Source: Planctomycetota bacterium (GTDB lineage: Bacteria > Planctomycetota > B15-G4 > JADJEK01). Taken from it: 64,000 nt of DNA. The DNA is taken from positions 372,001 to 436,000 of the forward strand of contig JADJEK010000001.1 of assembly GCA_016709145.1 (NCBI GenBank). Direction: 5' to 3'. Positions 53,025 to 61,797 of this stretch are shown here, piece by piece; position 1 is the stretch's first letter; each line of letters begins with the position of its first letter. Made by a program: the position numbers and the translations under genes. A model generated the notes under the pieces. It did no database searches, was not told the DNA's origin, and saw nothing but the letters and a program-made list of their open reading frames with translations.

Positions 53025-53461
53025 GCGGGATCGCCCCACGCGGGCAACAGTCGCGACGCGTACCTTGCCGAGCGTGACGCACCGATGCCATCGACGGCGG
53101 CCATGGCGTCGGCGGTTCGAGCATCGCGCTTCACGAACTCCGCGAGCTGCGCGTTCGTGAACACCGCGTACGCAGGAACGGCTTCCTCGTCGGCGATCGT
53201 CTTGCGGATCTTGCGCAGCCGTTCGAAGACGGCGAATTGAGGACCGGTCAGCACCTGTTTGTAGTCGATGCGCGTGTCGCCGCCCGAGGGGCGTTCCATC
53301 GTCGACCCCGTCGTCTGCACGATGAACAAGAGCATCGGCGCCGAACCGGCCGTGATGACGTGCTGCGCGATCGACGCAATCCGGTGGCTTGCGAGGAATG
53401 CGTTCAAATCGGGTAAGTCGGCCGGAGCCGGCAACGCGTACTGGAACAGCCTGAAGTTCAA
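53021..53461 (-). CDS. HRDC-like DGR accessory protein
   Basis: 146 aa. I prefer the TTG at 53461 (GGGAGAG five bases upstream) to a longer TTG start 20 codons before. The N-terminus (NFRLFQYALPAPADLPDLNA, then FLASHRIASIAQHVI) is the type found beside DGR reverse transcriptases. Residues about 70-146 are an HRDC-like domain (ERLRKIRKTIADEEAVPAYA, VFTNAQLAEF, DGIGASRSARYA). It would take the place of Avd, the other known DGR accessory factor, by binding TR RNA or DNA near RT. ATGA overlap with RT. Confidence 0.85.
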   Translation of the reverse strand: MNFRLFQYALPAPADLPDLNAFLASHRIASIAQHVITAGSAPMLLFIVQTTGSTMERPSGGDTRIDYKQVLTGPQFAVFERLRKIRKTIADEEAVPAYAVFTNAQLAEFVKRDARTADAMAAVDGIGASRSARYASRLLPAWGDPA

Positions 53462-53620
53462 CGGGGCTCTCCCACACGATGAAGTTCGGAGTTGGCATCG
53501 CGCGTCATTGCCATGCTCCAAGGTCCGGCCCTGGCGAAGCGGAGCGCTCCGGCCTCCTCCGGCGGGCGGCCGGTCGGCTCGACGCCTCCCTTTCCCGCCG
53601 CCTCCGGAGGCCTACGCTCT

Positions 53621-54598
53621 TCATGGGGTCGCTCCGCGACCGGATTCCACCGGACCGGGGAGCAGACAGACCCGGAAGCCCTGAAGCGAATCGCGGTCCG
53701 AGGGCCACCCCCCGAACCGGAGCGCCGAGCGGCAGTACCCGGCCGAGTTGACCCAAGAGCCGCCGCGCATGACGCGGAACGGGACGCTCGTCGTCACTTC
53801 CGTGGTCTCCGGATCTCGAACACGATCGGGCCGTGAGCGGTATGCGCCTGCGTCGTACCAATCCGCACACCACTCCCAGACGTTGCCATGCATGTCATGT
53901 AGACCGAACCCATGCGGGGTCGCCGTTCCGGCAGGCACGCCGGGAGGTTCTCCAACGCGATGCGTCATTCCCCGACTATTCGCCTCATACCAGCCGACGT
54001 CCGAGAGCGCCGCATTGCCGTCGCCGTTGAAGTACTCGGTCGAGGTTCCCGTGCGACACGCGAATTCCCACTGAGCCTCCGTGGGCAGCCGTGCGTGGAG
54101 TCTCCAACCTTGCGGGAGTCCGACCTGGCGGCACAACGCGTCGCCAAGCGCAGTCCGCTCGAGCCACGCACAGAATGCGTCCGCCTCCCCCCAGGACACG
54201 CGCTCCGCAGGATGATGCGGCGTACCGCCGCGATCAACGCCGAACTCGTTGCGATGCGGCTCGTCCAAGCGATGCGCAGACTTCTCACGCTCGAACCACT
54301 CCGTGTACTCCGGGCTCGACGTCCACCGTGCGAACTGCGCCTGTGTCGTCGGAACCTCGGCCAACCAGAATGCGGGCCATGCCGGACGCGAGCCATCCGG
54401 TGATCGCCGTCGTGTGATCCAAACGGTATGGACAGGCTGTTCGTTGTTGGACTCGCCTCGACTCCCCATTCGGAACCGTCCGGGCGGGATGGGCCGAAAA
54501 ACGAAGGGCCGAACGTCGGGACCGAGATCGGTCCAGATCGTGATCGGCTGAAAGTGATGGCGCGGTGCGCCGGATCGAAACCGTCGGGGTTCGGGCAT
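53621..54598 (-). CDS. DGR target 2: FGE/C-type-lectin-fold protein with variable C-terminus
   Basis: 325 aa. It contains FRPIPPGRFRMGSRGESNNE, RVSWGEADAFCAWLERTALG, RLPTEAQWEFACRTGTSTEY, GFGLHDMHGNVWEWCADWYD and FRVMRGGSWVNSAGYCRSAL, ending GFRVCLLPGPVESGRGATP. The last repeat is VR2. It is a paralogue of target 1 with a longer N-terminal part and no Lys-rich tail. It starts 9 bp after the stop of the large membrane protein gene, so the two are probably translated together. Surface-exposed variable residues (V, Y, F, W, D) are consistent with a ligand-binding site. Confidence 0.9.
   Translation of the reverse strand: MPEPRRFRSGAPRHHFQPITIWTDLGPDVRPFVFRPIPPGRFRMGSRGESNNEQPVHTVWITRRRSPDGSRPAWPAFWLAEVPTTQAQFARWTSSPEYTEWFEREKSAHRLDEPHRNEFGVDRGGTPHHPAERVSWGEADAFCAWLERTALGDALCRQVGLPQGWRLHARLPTEAQWEFACRTGTSTEYFNGDGNAALSDVGWYEANSRGMTHRVGEPPGVPAGTATPHGFGLHDMHGNVWEWCADWYDAGAYRSRPDRVRDPETTEVTTSVPFRVMRGGSWVNSAGYCRSALRFGGWPSDRDSLQGFRVCLLPGPVESGRGATP
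53655..53788 (-). repeat. DGR variable repeat VR2
   Basis: 134 bp, gap-free against TR (51873-52006), with 19 differences. All 19 fall on adenines of the coding-sense TR and include changes to C, G and T, the defining DGR pattern. Changes reach nearly the 5' end (52002 equivalent). Changes include N to V, R to G, N to Y, I to L, N to F and R to W. Confidence 0.95.
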
Positions 54599-54607
54599 CG
54601 GTACTTC

Positions 54608-57094
54608 CTACGCAGCCAGGAACGGCTCGAGCGGCCGCGTGCGGTGGAGGATCAGCCACTCGGCGTTTTCGTCGAGGGCCTCACGACCGAGCTGGAAAAG
54701 GATGTCGTTGATCTCGGCGAGATAACGGTCGTCGGCTGATTTTTCGTACTCATCGATCAACCTCTCGAGGCGGCGATCGGCACTGTAGAAGAGCTGCTCC
54801 ATGCCCCGATAGCGCCGAGCGTCCTCGCTGTAGAAGCTTCGCTCCGACCACGCGATGACGAGTCCGCCGATGACGAGAACGACGCTCGTGAGAATCAGCC
54901 AGCGCGAATGAGCATTGGGGTAGGTATCGGGCAGGTCACCAATGGCGTGTGCCACCCAGTACGGCACCACTCCGAAGATCAGCGACCAACTCCATTGAAC
55001 GGGGCGCCAGAGCAACCAGTGGAAGAAGCCGATACCCACCGAATCATGTTCGGCAGTGTCCCGCGCTTGTCGGTCTCTCCGCGCGACGACGACCGCTCGA
55101 ACTGCGAGTATCGACGCACCTAGCCCCCACACCACCACTGAAATCTCAGCGTAGTCGTCATGGACGGAGTGACCGAGATGCGGCGAAGCGGCGGAGATGC
55201 ACTTTCCGATGACGTTCAGTAGCCCGGCCGCGAGCAACGACCAACCCAGGTTGTGGCAGAAGTGCCGTGCGGCTCTTGCCGCATCCGCCGCCCGCTCGAA
55301 GTAGTCGCGCTGTCCGTCGACCCAATGACCACGAACCGCGCGCAGGACGCTGACCCGCTCTTCGGGCGTCAATCGACTGAAGCGATCCTCCCACATCTCG
55401 ACCGGACCGGCCAATGCCTTGATCACGTATCGAATCCAGCTCAGTTCGCCACGTTGACGCTGCATCGTGTCGGTGGACACGGACGCCCCAACACCGGCGA
55501 GGCACCAGTTCAATTGAACTCGGATGCCCTCCGAGAGAACTCGCCAGTCGTAGCGATCCCGCTCGCATCCGGCCCGCTCATAGCGAAAAAAGAGAATGCC
55601 GATCGCGGCTAGCGCCACGAGGGTGCCGGCCAAGAGCCCGAATTGCGTCCAATGGAGAGCGTCGTCTGCCCACCATGCCGGCTCGGCCACCACCGACGCC
55701 CGACCGACGGGTGCGGACGGTGCCCCGTCCGCGTCGGATCTCGGCCAGTGCTCGTACGATCCAAGCGCTGTCGTCCCGATCAACACGAGCAGTAGAAGCC
55801 GCGTCATCAGTCTCCGCCGACGAATTGCCAACTTGTTCACTGCGCCGGTTGCCCACGCTCGAGCACGGATCATCGGCTCGAGCACCACCACGATGGAGCT
55901 CACCGCCTCGCTCGCGAGATTCCGGTCGTTCGATCCCCGCACACCGAACAGCTTTTCGTTGAGTCTGCTCGGATCAAGGGACGTGTTCCGAGACTCCCTA
56001 TTGAATGCCTCGACACGCTCTAGGACGCTTCGTGAAGTGCGATCGCCCGCGCGCCTCACGTCGGCAAGGCTCGCGTTCGCTCGCTTCAAGGACTTACGCG
56101 CCTGCTTCGACATGGGCCAGGGGATGCCGATTTCCAAAAGCACCTTGCGCCATTTGGGTAGATCAACCTCCATCCATGGACATAGGTCGAATGGATCCAA
56201 CAGATCGATGCTCGAGGAACCCGAGGCGGTCACGCGCGTTGAAGCTTCGTTCCGCCGAGTCGGAATCCGGAGCGTCGGTCCGTTGTCCGCCCAAGCGAAG
56301 CTGTTCGACGTCCTCAACAGCTCGAACGAGAGTCCCTGCTGCTTGATCTTGGCGATCGCTGCCGCCCCGGCCACGTAGAGATCGTGGACGTCGACATCTC
56401 TCTCGTCGTCGGCTGGGTCGTACGCGGCGATCAAGAGATGGCACGTCGTTGCGATGAGTTCGCCGGCAGCCCGATATCGAAGATGTCGGCGCGGCCCGTC
56501 GGCGGATTCGGCCTTCAGGTCGTCCGTCGGAACGCCATAGACTCGAGGATGGAGAGCGACGACAGCGAGATCTCGGTCCCGGACGAACGACGGTTGTTGC
56601 TCGATGCTCCAGACCAGCCGACGGAGCCGATCGATGCGCGCTCCCGACGGTTTCTTGTCCACGTGGAATGTCGAGGACTTCACATAGTCCTCCAACGGAA
56701 ACGGAAGTACGGCCCGGACGGTGACGTCGGCTCCCGAACTCCTTGCGTAGTCGAGCGCGGCTTCGGCGACCAACGTGTCAACTCCGGGAGCCAGTGACGA
56801 CAAGACGACGATCGGAGTGTGCTCCAGGCCGAGCGGCAACCACGGCACGACCGGACCGTGGTGCGTCTGGCCCGCTTTCTCGTCGATCCGCTCTCGCGTC
56901 CCGGTCGCGGGGTCGAGTCCGTGCTCCTCGTCCTTCGACCGCGCCCAGTCGAGGATGGCCCAGATCCTGTCGTACAGACTTCGCACTTCGGGGTGCATCG
57001 TGTCCGGCGTCCCGACGGCGTCCGTGTACCCGGCAATGTTCATGTTGCCCGTGACTCCGATGATGAACGGAGCCCCTGACTTCGCGGCGGTCAT
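54608..57094 (-). CDS. large membrane protein with N-terminal SLOG/TIR-like nucleotide-sensor domain
   Basis: 828 aa. The N-terminus (PFIIGVTGNMNIAG) has the glycine-rich start of a SLOG-type Rossmann domain, and the segment LEHTPIVVLSSLAPGVDTLV and VHDLYVAGAAAIAKIKQQ support a sugar-nucleotide or NAD-derivative binding fold up to about residue 290. From about 430 there are five to six hydrophobic segments (LLLLVLIGTTALGSY, FGLLAGTLVALAAIGILFF, LGWSLLAAGLLNVIG, WSLIFGVVPYWVAHAI, WLILTSVVLVIGGLVIAW), then a helical cytoplasmic tail. Similar sensor-plus-membrane layouts (SLOG with SLATT-type segments) are predicted effectors in nucleotide-based conflict systems. It is first gene of the DGR operon. 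The domain names are my inference and uncertain. Confidence 0.65.
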   Translation of the reverse strand: MTAAKSGAPFIIGVTGNMNIAGYTDAVGTPDTMHPEVRSLYDRIWAILDWARSKDEEHGLDPATGTRERIDEKAGQTHHGPVVPWLPLGLEHTPIVVLSSLAPGVDTLVAEAALDYARSSGADVTVRAVLPFPLEDYVKSSTFHVDKKPSGARIDRLRRLVWSIEQQPSFVRDRDLAVVALHPRVYGVPTDDLKAESADGPRRHLRYRAAGELIATTCHLLIAAYDPADDERDVDVHDLYVAGAAAIAKIKQQGLSFELLRTSNSFAWADNGPTLRIPTRRNEASTRVTASGSSSIDLLDPFDLCPWMEVDLPKWRKVLLEIGIPWPMSKQARKSLKRANASLADVRRAGDRTSRSVLERVEAFNRESRNTSLDPSRLNEKLFGVRGSNDRNLASEAVSSIVVVLEPMIRARAWATGAVNKLAIRRRRLMTRLLLLVLIGTTALGSYEHWPRSDADGAPSAPVGRASVVAEPAWWADDALHWTQFGLLAGTLVALAAIGILFFRYERAGCERDRYDWRVLSEGIRVQLNWCLAGVGASVSTDTMQRQRGELSWIRYVIKALAGPVEMWEDRFSRLTPEERVSVLRAVRGHWVDGQRDYFERAADAARAARHFCHNLGWSLLAAGLLNVIGKCISAASPHLGHSVHDDYAEISVVVWGLGASILAVRAVVVARRDRQARDTAEHDSVGIGFFHWLLWRPVQWSWSLIFGVVPYWVAHAIGDLPDTYPNAHSRWLILTSVVLVIGGLVIAWSERSFYSEDARRYRGMEQLFYSADRRLERLIDEYEKSADDRYLAEINDILFQLGREALDENAEWLILHRTRPLEPFLAA

Positions 57095-57149
57095 GTTCGA
57101 TCGACCTTTCGTTCCGTGTGAGGACGCAAGCTGTGGCTGCGATTTCGTT

Positions 57150-57734
57150 TCACGCGACGGCTCGGCCGGCGCTCACCCGTCGCCCGACTCGTCCCGGATC
57201 TCGCGGAGCGTCCGCCCGGTCGCGTCCTTCCACTCCTGGCGACCGTTCGACGATCGGTAGGCAAAGCAGCAGGTCGGCGAGGTAGCCCTCGGCATCAGCC
57301 GCGTCGGCCTCCGACAGCGACGGCAACTGCGGCACATTGCCATTGTCGAGTTCGCAGCGTTTGGCCTCGGCGGCGAGCGCGACCAGACGCGCTTCGAGGT
57401 ACTGGACGTGCGCCTTGTTGAGGTTCTGGTCCTTGCTCGAGAACACGACGGCGTGGGTCCAGAAGTCCTTCGATTTCGCGTGGCTGTCGAGCCGCGGCAA
57501 CATCGCGTCGCCTTCGCCGACGTAGACGCGCGGGAATCGTCCGGTCTCGCCCGGTCCCCAGAGGATGTAGACGCCTGCGCGCTGCAGCGCGTCGCGCGAC
57601 CGGACCTCCGCAAACAGCGAACGCGGGAAGACGAGCCCCTGCCCGGTCCAGTTCGACTTCTCGACGATTCGCACGCCGTCCGGATCGCCGGACGGAATGA
57701 AGATGCGGACCGAGAATCCCCGCGCCGTCGCCAT
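57150..57734 (-). pseudogene. GIY-YIG nuclease family gene, C-terminus decayed
   Basis: 194 aa in the main frame. The GIY-YIG core is present (GVYILWG, then RVYVGEGDAMLPRL, and HAKSKDFWTHAVVF with the later conserved KAHVQYLEARLVALA). After YLADLLLCLPIVE the frame turns to Arg-rich sequence. In another frame (ending 57173) stands SNGRQEWKDATGRTLREIRD, the end of the DUF4357 domain that normally finishes these proteins. A deletion plus frame change has therefore removed the middle of the C-terminal domain. The nuclease domain may still be made. It lies upstream of the DGR operon on the same strand (55-bp gap). Confidence 0.7.
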
Positions 57735-57842
57735 CGATCACCCCCAAGGCAGGACGGGGCGGAGTGTACCGACGCGGTCGGCTCGCGCACCGCGGGGGTG
57801 CGCGAGCCCGACTCCGTTCCGCTCGGATCACTTCGACTCCGT

Positions 57843-59114
57843 TCAGTTCAGCCGCTTCGCCGCCTTCAGCGTCGCGTGCCAGCCGCCCGCCTCGCCGTGG
57901 CGGCCGATCGTCCCGATGATCGATTTGATGCGGAAGGCGCCGACCGCGTCGAGCTTGCCCGCAGCTTGCGCCGACATCGTCGCGGTCCCTGCGTCGACGT
58001 CGCCGAGTTCGATGCCACCGTACGTCCGCTTCTTCGGGGCGAGCGCGCCACCGCGCGCGTCGTATCCGTGGAAGACCAGTGCTTCCTGGCCGAACCGATC
58101 GTCGAAGCCCTGATTCGACTTCGCCAAGTCGGGGAACTCGATCATCACGGTGTGCGAGCCTGGCGTCACGCTGACGATGACGCGCTCCGCGAGCTTCGCG
58201 GCCGGCGTCGTTGCCGTCGTGAACGAACCGACGAGCTTGCCTTCCAGACGTTGCGGCGCGATCGCGAGGCCGGTCGGGAACGCACCGGGCGGCAAACCCA
58301 TGGTCCAGACTTCCTCGAGCGTCGACGGATCGAACGCATGGAGTCGTTGCGACTGCCACGACGTGACGTAGATCGCGTCGTCGGGACCGATCGCGATGGC
58401 CGAGACTTGGTCCAACTGCGTGTTGTCGCCGAGCGTCTGGACGTGAAGGCCGTCGGCGTACTCGTAGATGCGGTTGCCGAAGACACCGCCGTCCCACGTG
58501 TGCGCGACACGCATCCCGACGTACAGGTGACCGCCGCGCCCGAACGTCAGCGCTCCGGGCAGGTCTTCGGGGTCCGGCAGCGCGGTCTCGCGCAGAACGA
58601 TGCCGACCGTGCTCAGCTCGATGATCCTGCCGCGCGCGCCGACGAACAGCGTGCCTTGCGGACCCATCGCGAGCCCCCGCAGCGAATCACCCGGCACCGC
58701 GAACGAGTCCTCGACCGAGGACTGACCAGCCATCGACCGGATGCGCGTGATCGACGCATGGGTCGAGCTCACCACGAACAGCTCGCCACCGGCACCGAAC
58801 GCGAGGCCCGACAACCCGGTGACTCCGACGCCGAGGTCCAACGTGACGTTGCCACTGCGATCGAAGGCCCGCACGGAGTCACCGACGATCGCGTAGAGGT
58901 CGCCCTCAGGACCGAACGCCAGCGGTCCGGGTTGGATCGCGACGATCGGATTCGCCCCCACGGCGGCTTCCGGCGTCGTCGCCAGCCGCGTGCGCGTGAC
59001 GATCTGCGAGAAGCCCGACACACTCACGAGCAAGTCGTTCGCACGGAACTCCTCCGCCTGCGAAGCGACGGCCATCGTCATGACGAATGCACAACCATTG
59101 AGTCCGCGAAGCAT
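57843..59114 (-). CDS. secreted NHL/SMP-30-like beta-propeller protein
   Basis: 423 aa from MLRGLNGCAFVMTMAVASQA, a signal peptide preceded by a strong AAGGAGG site; earlier in-frame starts lack one. The mature part has repeating blade segments (GPLAFGPEGDLYAIVGDSVR, GLSGLAFGAGGELFVVSSTH, RGLAMGPQGTLFVGARGRI, GALTFGRGGHLYVGMRVAH, SAIAIGPDDAIYVTSWQSQ), each about 40 residues, like six NHL blades. The last 120 residues are an unassigned sandwich (GIELGDVDAGTATMSAQA). Probably an extracytoplasmic binding or lactonase-fold protein. No catalytic residues recognised. Confidence 0.78.
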   Translation of the reverse strand: MLRGLNGCAFVMTMAVASQAEEFRANDLLVSVSGFSQIVTRTRLATTPEAAVGANPIVAIQPGPLAFGPEGDLYAIVGDSVRAFDRSGNVTLDLGVGVTGLSGLAFGAGGELFVVSSTHASITRIRSMAGQSSVEDSFAVPGDSLRGLAMGPQGTLFVGARGRIIELSTVGIVLRETALPDPEDLPGALTFGRGGHLYVGMRVAHTWDGGVFGNRIYEYADGLHVQTLGDNTQLDQVSAIAIGPDDAIYVTSWQSQRLHAFDPSTLEEVWTMGLPPGAFPTGLAIAPQRLEGKLVGSFTTATTPAAKLAERVIVSVTPGSHTVMIEFPDLAKSNQGFDDRFGQEALVFHGYDARGGALAPKKRTYGGIELGDVDAGTATMSAQAAGKLDAVGAFRIKSIIGTIGRHGEAGGWHATLKAAKRLN

Positions 59115-59235
59115 GACGCCAACCTCCTTAGGTCCAACGTCGAGAGGACTGAACGCTCGAGGAAGGGGAGAGCGGTCAGCGATCGAAGTGGAATTCACCG
59201 GCGAGGGCCGCGAAGCGGCGCACGCCCACCTCTCC

Positions 59236-60090
59236 TCACCCCACCCACCGCGGCAACGGCGCCGCGTACTCGCCGAGCTCGATGACGCGCACGACTTCTC
59301 CATTCGCATCACGCACGGCGACGCCTGCTGTTCGCGCTAGGCGCGGATCGTCGAGCGCTCGCTGCAACCAGCCTTGGCGCGGCACGGCGCCGTCGTCCAG
59401 CAGGATCGCATTGAACAGCACGAGGATGCCGAGGTAGCACCAGACGACGCCCCACGGCGCGAGCGACAGCGCGAAGTGGCCGGCCAGCGACATCACGCTC
59501 GAGTGCCACCATGCCGCGAGATACGTGCGCGGATGGCGTGCGATCAGCCGCAGCGCCGCGCCGAGCGCGAATGCGTCGCGGTAGCGACCCGTCCGCGAGA
59601 CTTGGCAGAACCCCGCGGGAATCACGAAGACGACAGCCGCGAACGCCGCGATGAACGCGATCGCTTCGACCGGCGAGATCCAGCGCTCGATTGCCATCGC
59701 GAGCAGCACGCACGCCGTTGGGAACGACAGCGTCGACAGGATCGGAATGGCGACGAAGCCCGCCGTCCACGCGAGCGTCGAGGAGTCGGGGACGAAGCCG
59801 CGTGAAGTGACTAGTGCGAACAGCGCGACGTAGAGCGGCGCGAGGTACCCGAACACGACTCCCATCGCGCGAAGGCCTTCGACGAAATGGCGCCGGAACT
59901 CGCCGCGCCATTCGGGAAGTGGGGTCGGCTCGTTCGCGAACAGGTGGCGCACGAACCGCGCGCGGTACCCCATCACCGCCGGCCATCCGATGATGGGGAT
60001 CAGCAGCACGAGTCCGCCGCGGAAGATCTTCGCGCGCCACTGCGGATCGAGCAGCGCAATCAATCCGGCGACGCGGACGCGCGAGTTCAC
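59236..60090 (-). CDS. DUF4013 multi-pass membrane protein
   Basis: 284 aa from GTG 60090, which overlaps the stop of the upstream membrane protein gene (GTGA). It begins with LIALLDPQWRAKIFRGGLVL, IPIIGWPAVMGYRARFVRHL and NEPTPLPEW, the opening of DUF4013 proteins. About five further TM segments follow (VVFGYLAPLYVALFAL, FVAIPILSTLSFPTACVLLA, AIAFIAAFAAVVFVIPAGF, VVWCYLGILVLFNAILL). The C-terminal 50 residues are soluble. Inner-membrane protein of unknown function. Confidence 0.75.
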   Translation of the reverse strand: MNSRVRVAGLIALLDPQWRAKIFRGGLVLLIPIIGWPAVMGYRARFVRHLFANEPTPLPEWRGEFRRHFVEGLRAMGVVFGYLAPLYVALFALVTSRGFVPDSSTLAWTAGFVAIPILSTLSFPTACVLLAMAIERWISPVEAIAFIAAFAAVVFVIPAGFCQVSRTGRYRDAFALGAALRLIARHPRTYLAAWWHSSVMSLAGHFALSLAPWGVVWCYLGILVLFNAILLDDGAVPRQGWLQRALDDPRLARTAGVAVRDANGEVVRVIELGEYAAPLPRWVG

Positions 60091-60611
60091 GCCGATGCTC
60101 GCCCGAGCCGACGGACCGCCCACGCATCCGCGAGCCCGGTCGCGAGCACGAGCGGAGCCGCGATGCCGAGACTCCCACGCACCGACCAAGGCGGACCGTC
60201 GTCGATCCACACCAACGCCGTCGGGAGCAGCCGCGCCGCAGCGCCCTCGTCGATCACGGTGACGACCAGTGCGCCGAACAGCATCGCGAGCACGACATGC
60301 AACAGGTACTCCCCGCGCGGCAGACCGCCGCGCTCGCGGCGACTCGCGGGCTCGAGCCAGAAGTCGGCGACCGAGATCGCGACGTCGAACGCGAGGATTC
60401 CACACAGCACGAAGAACCACGCGCCACGACACTCGACGTTCGGCACGAGGACGAACAAGGCCGCATACGTCGGCCCACGCAAGGCGTGCGTGACGAGTTC
60501 GGCTCGCGCTGGAACGTGCGAGCGCAAGCGATGCGCGAGCGTGTGGAACAAGAGGATGTCCGCTGCGCCGAGCATCGCTATGGCGAGCAACAAGAACGAC
60601 GACACCGCCAT
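60087..60611 (-). CDS. small multi-pass membrane protein
   Basis: 174 aa starting MAVSSFLLLAIAMLGAADIL, preceded by GGGGGAG. Four to five TM helices: SSFLLLAIAMLGAADIL, ALFVLVPNVECRGAWFFVLC, GILAFDVAISVADFWLEP, LHVVLAMLFGALVVTVI and GIAAPLVLATGLADAWAV. Charged residues in the loops (FDVAISVADFW, ASRRERGG) could be functional. I do not recognise a family. It is coupled by a 4-bp overlap to the DUF4013 gene, so the two probably act together. Confidence 0.7.
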   Translation of the reverse strand: MAVSSFLLLAIAMLGAADILLFHTLAHRLRSHVPARAELVTHALRGPTYAALFVLVPNVECRGAWFFVLCGILAFDVAISVADFWLEPASRRERGGLPRGEYLLHVVLAMLFGALVVTVIDEGAAARLLPTALVWIDDGPPWSVRGSLGIAAPLVLATGLADAWAVRRLGRASA

Positions 60612-60697
60612 GCGAGCAACTCCCCCGATGTACGAAAGAAGCGGGGGGTCTAGTTCGCGATCCAGTGCGATGCGCAGGACGACGGGGTCCCCATCGC

Positions 60698-61700
60698 TCA
60701 GCGCCGCAAGACCCGCACCACGACCGCGTCGAACTCGGCGCGCGACGCACACAGCACGGCGGCGTCGAACAGCTCGTCGAGCATCGCGAGTTCGGAGACC
60801 TTCGAGAGCGTGGCAGCAAGTGCCGCGTCCTGCGGCGCCGACTCGCCGAAGCGCTTGACGACGGCTCGTCGCACGCGGTCACGCGCCTCCTCGACGCGTC
60901 CTTCGAAGTGCCCTTCCACGCGCCCTTCTCCTCGCCCCTCCTCTTTGGCACGCAGCTCCATCGGCGACAGGATCAAGCCCACGGGTCCCTCCAACGATCG
61001 AACGCTTGCGTCGAACTTGCGCTTCGAGATTCTCCGGTAGCCGCATCAGCGCTGTCAACAGGCGGTACAGCGCTCGCTTGTTCTTGCGACTGAAGCGCGT
61101 CTCGAGCAGCAGCAACCGCGCCAACCGCGTCTTCTCGACGAGGCGCGCCTCGAGCTGCGCGCGCGTGCGCCGCGTGCGCAAGTCGATCGCGACCAACCAT
61201 GCAAACGGATTCGCCGAGCGCTCGAGGGCGTCGATCTTCGGCTCGAGGTCCAGCAGCTTCACCGTCGCGAACTCGAAGCGCATGCGGGTCGACGACACTT
61301 CGGCCTCGAACGCCGTCGGCCGCCACTTCGGATCGTCGTCCGCAAGCACAGCGATCGAGAATGGGGCTTCGCCGAAGCGATCGAGGATCCGCACCCAGTA
61401 CGTGAACATCCGCCACTCGAACGTCCGGTCGCGCGTGCCTTGGATCTCGACGTGGATCAGCAGGATCGAGGCGCCACCGTCGATGCGGCGCACCTGCACC
61501 AACTTGTCGACGTAGCGCCGACCCGCGACCGAGTCCGGGCTCAGCGCCGCCAGTTCCTTGTCGAGCGGCTCGATCCCGGCCTTCCAGTCGATCGCGGCCT
61601 CGACCACCGGCGCGGCGAACGTGAGCAGCGGTCGCACGTAGAGATCGAGCGCAGCCTTCCAGAAGCCATCGAAGTCGACAGCGCGTTCATCCGGTTCCAT
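60698..61700 (-). pseudogene. Rpn/YhgA-type nuclease, frameshifted duplicate
   Basis: Starts MEPDERAVDFDGFWKAALDL and reads as an intact Rpn-type nuclease to RLPENLE. An extra T near 61021 (GCGCTTCGAG, where the sister copy has GCGCTCGAG) then shifts the frame. The proper C-terminal part (LEGPVGLILSPMELRAKEEG to the stop at 60698) continues in the other frame. It lacks the 12-residue EGR expansion of its sister. Nearly identical to 61798-62835, so the duplication is recent. The N-terminal nuclease domain might still be made, in a truncated or altered form. Confidence 0.85.
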
Positions 61701-61797
61701 GCCGGAGTGAACGCGCGCGTGGACGCCGGGTTACCGCGAGATGTCGACGGCGGCTCGAAGCCTGGGCCTCGCGTCATCGCGAGAGCCTTCGATGCGA

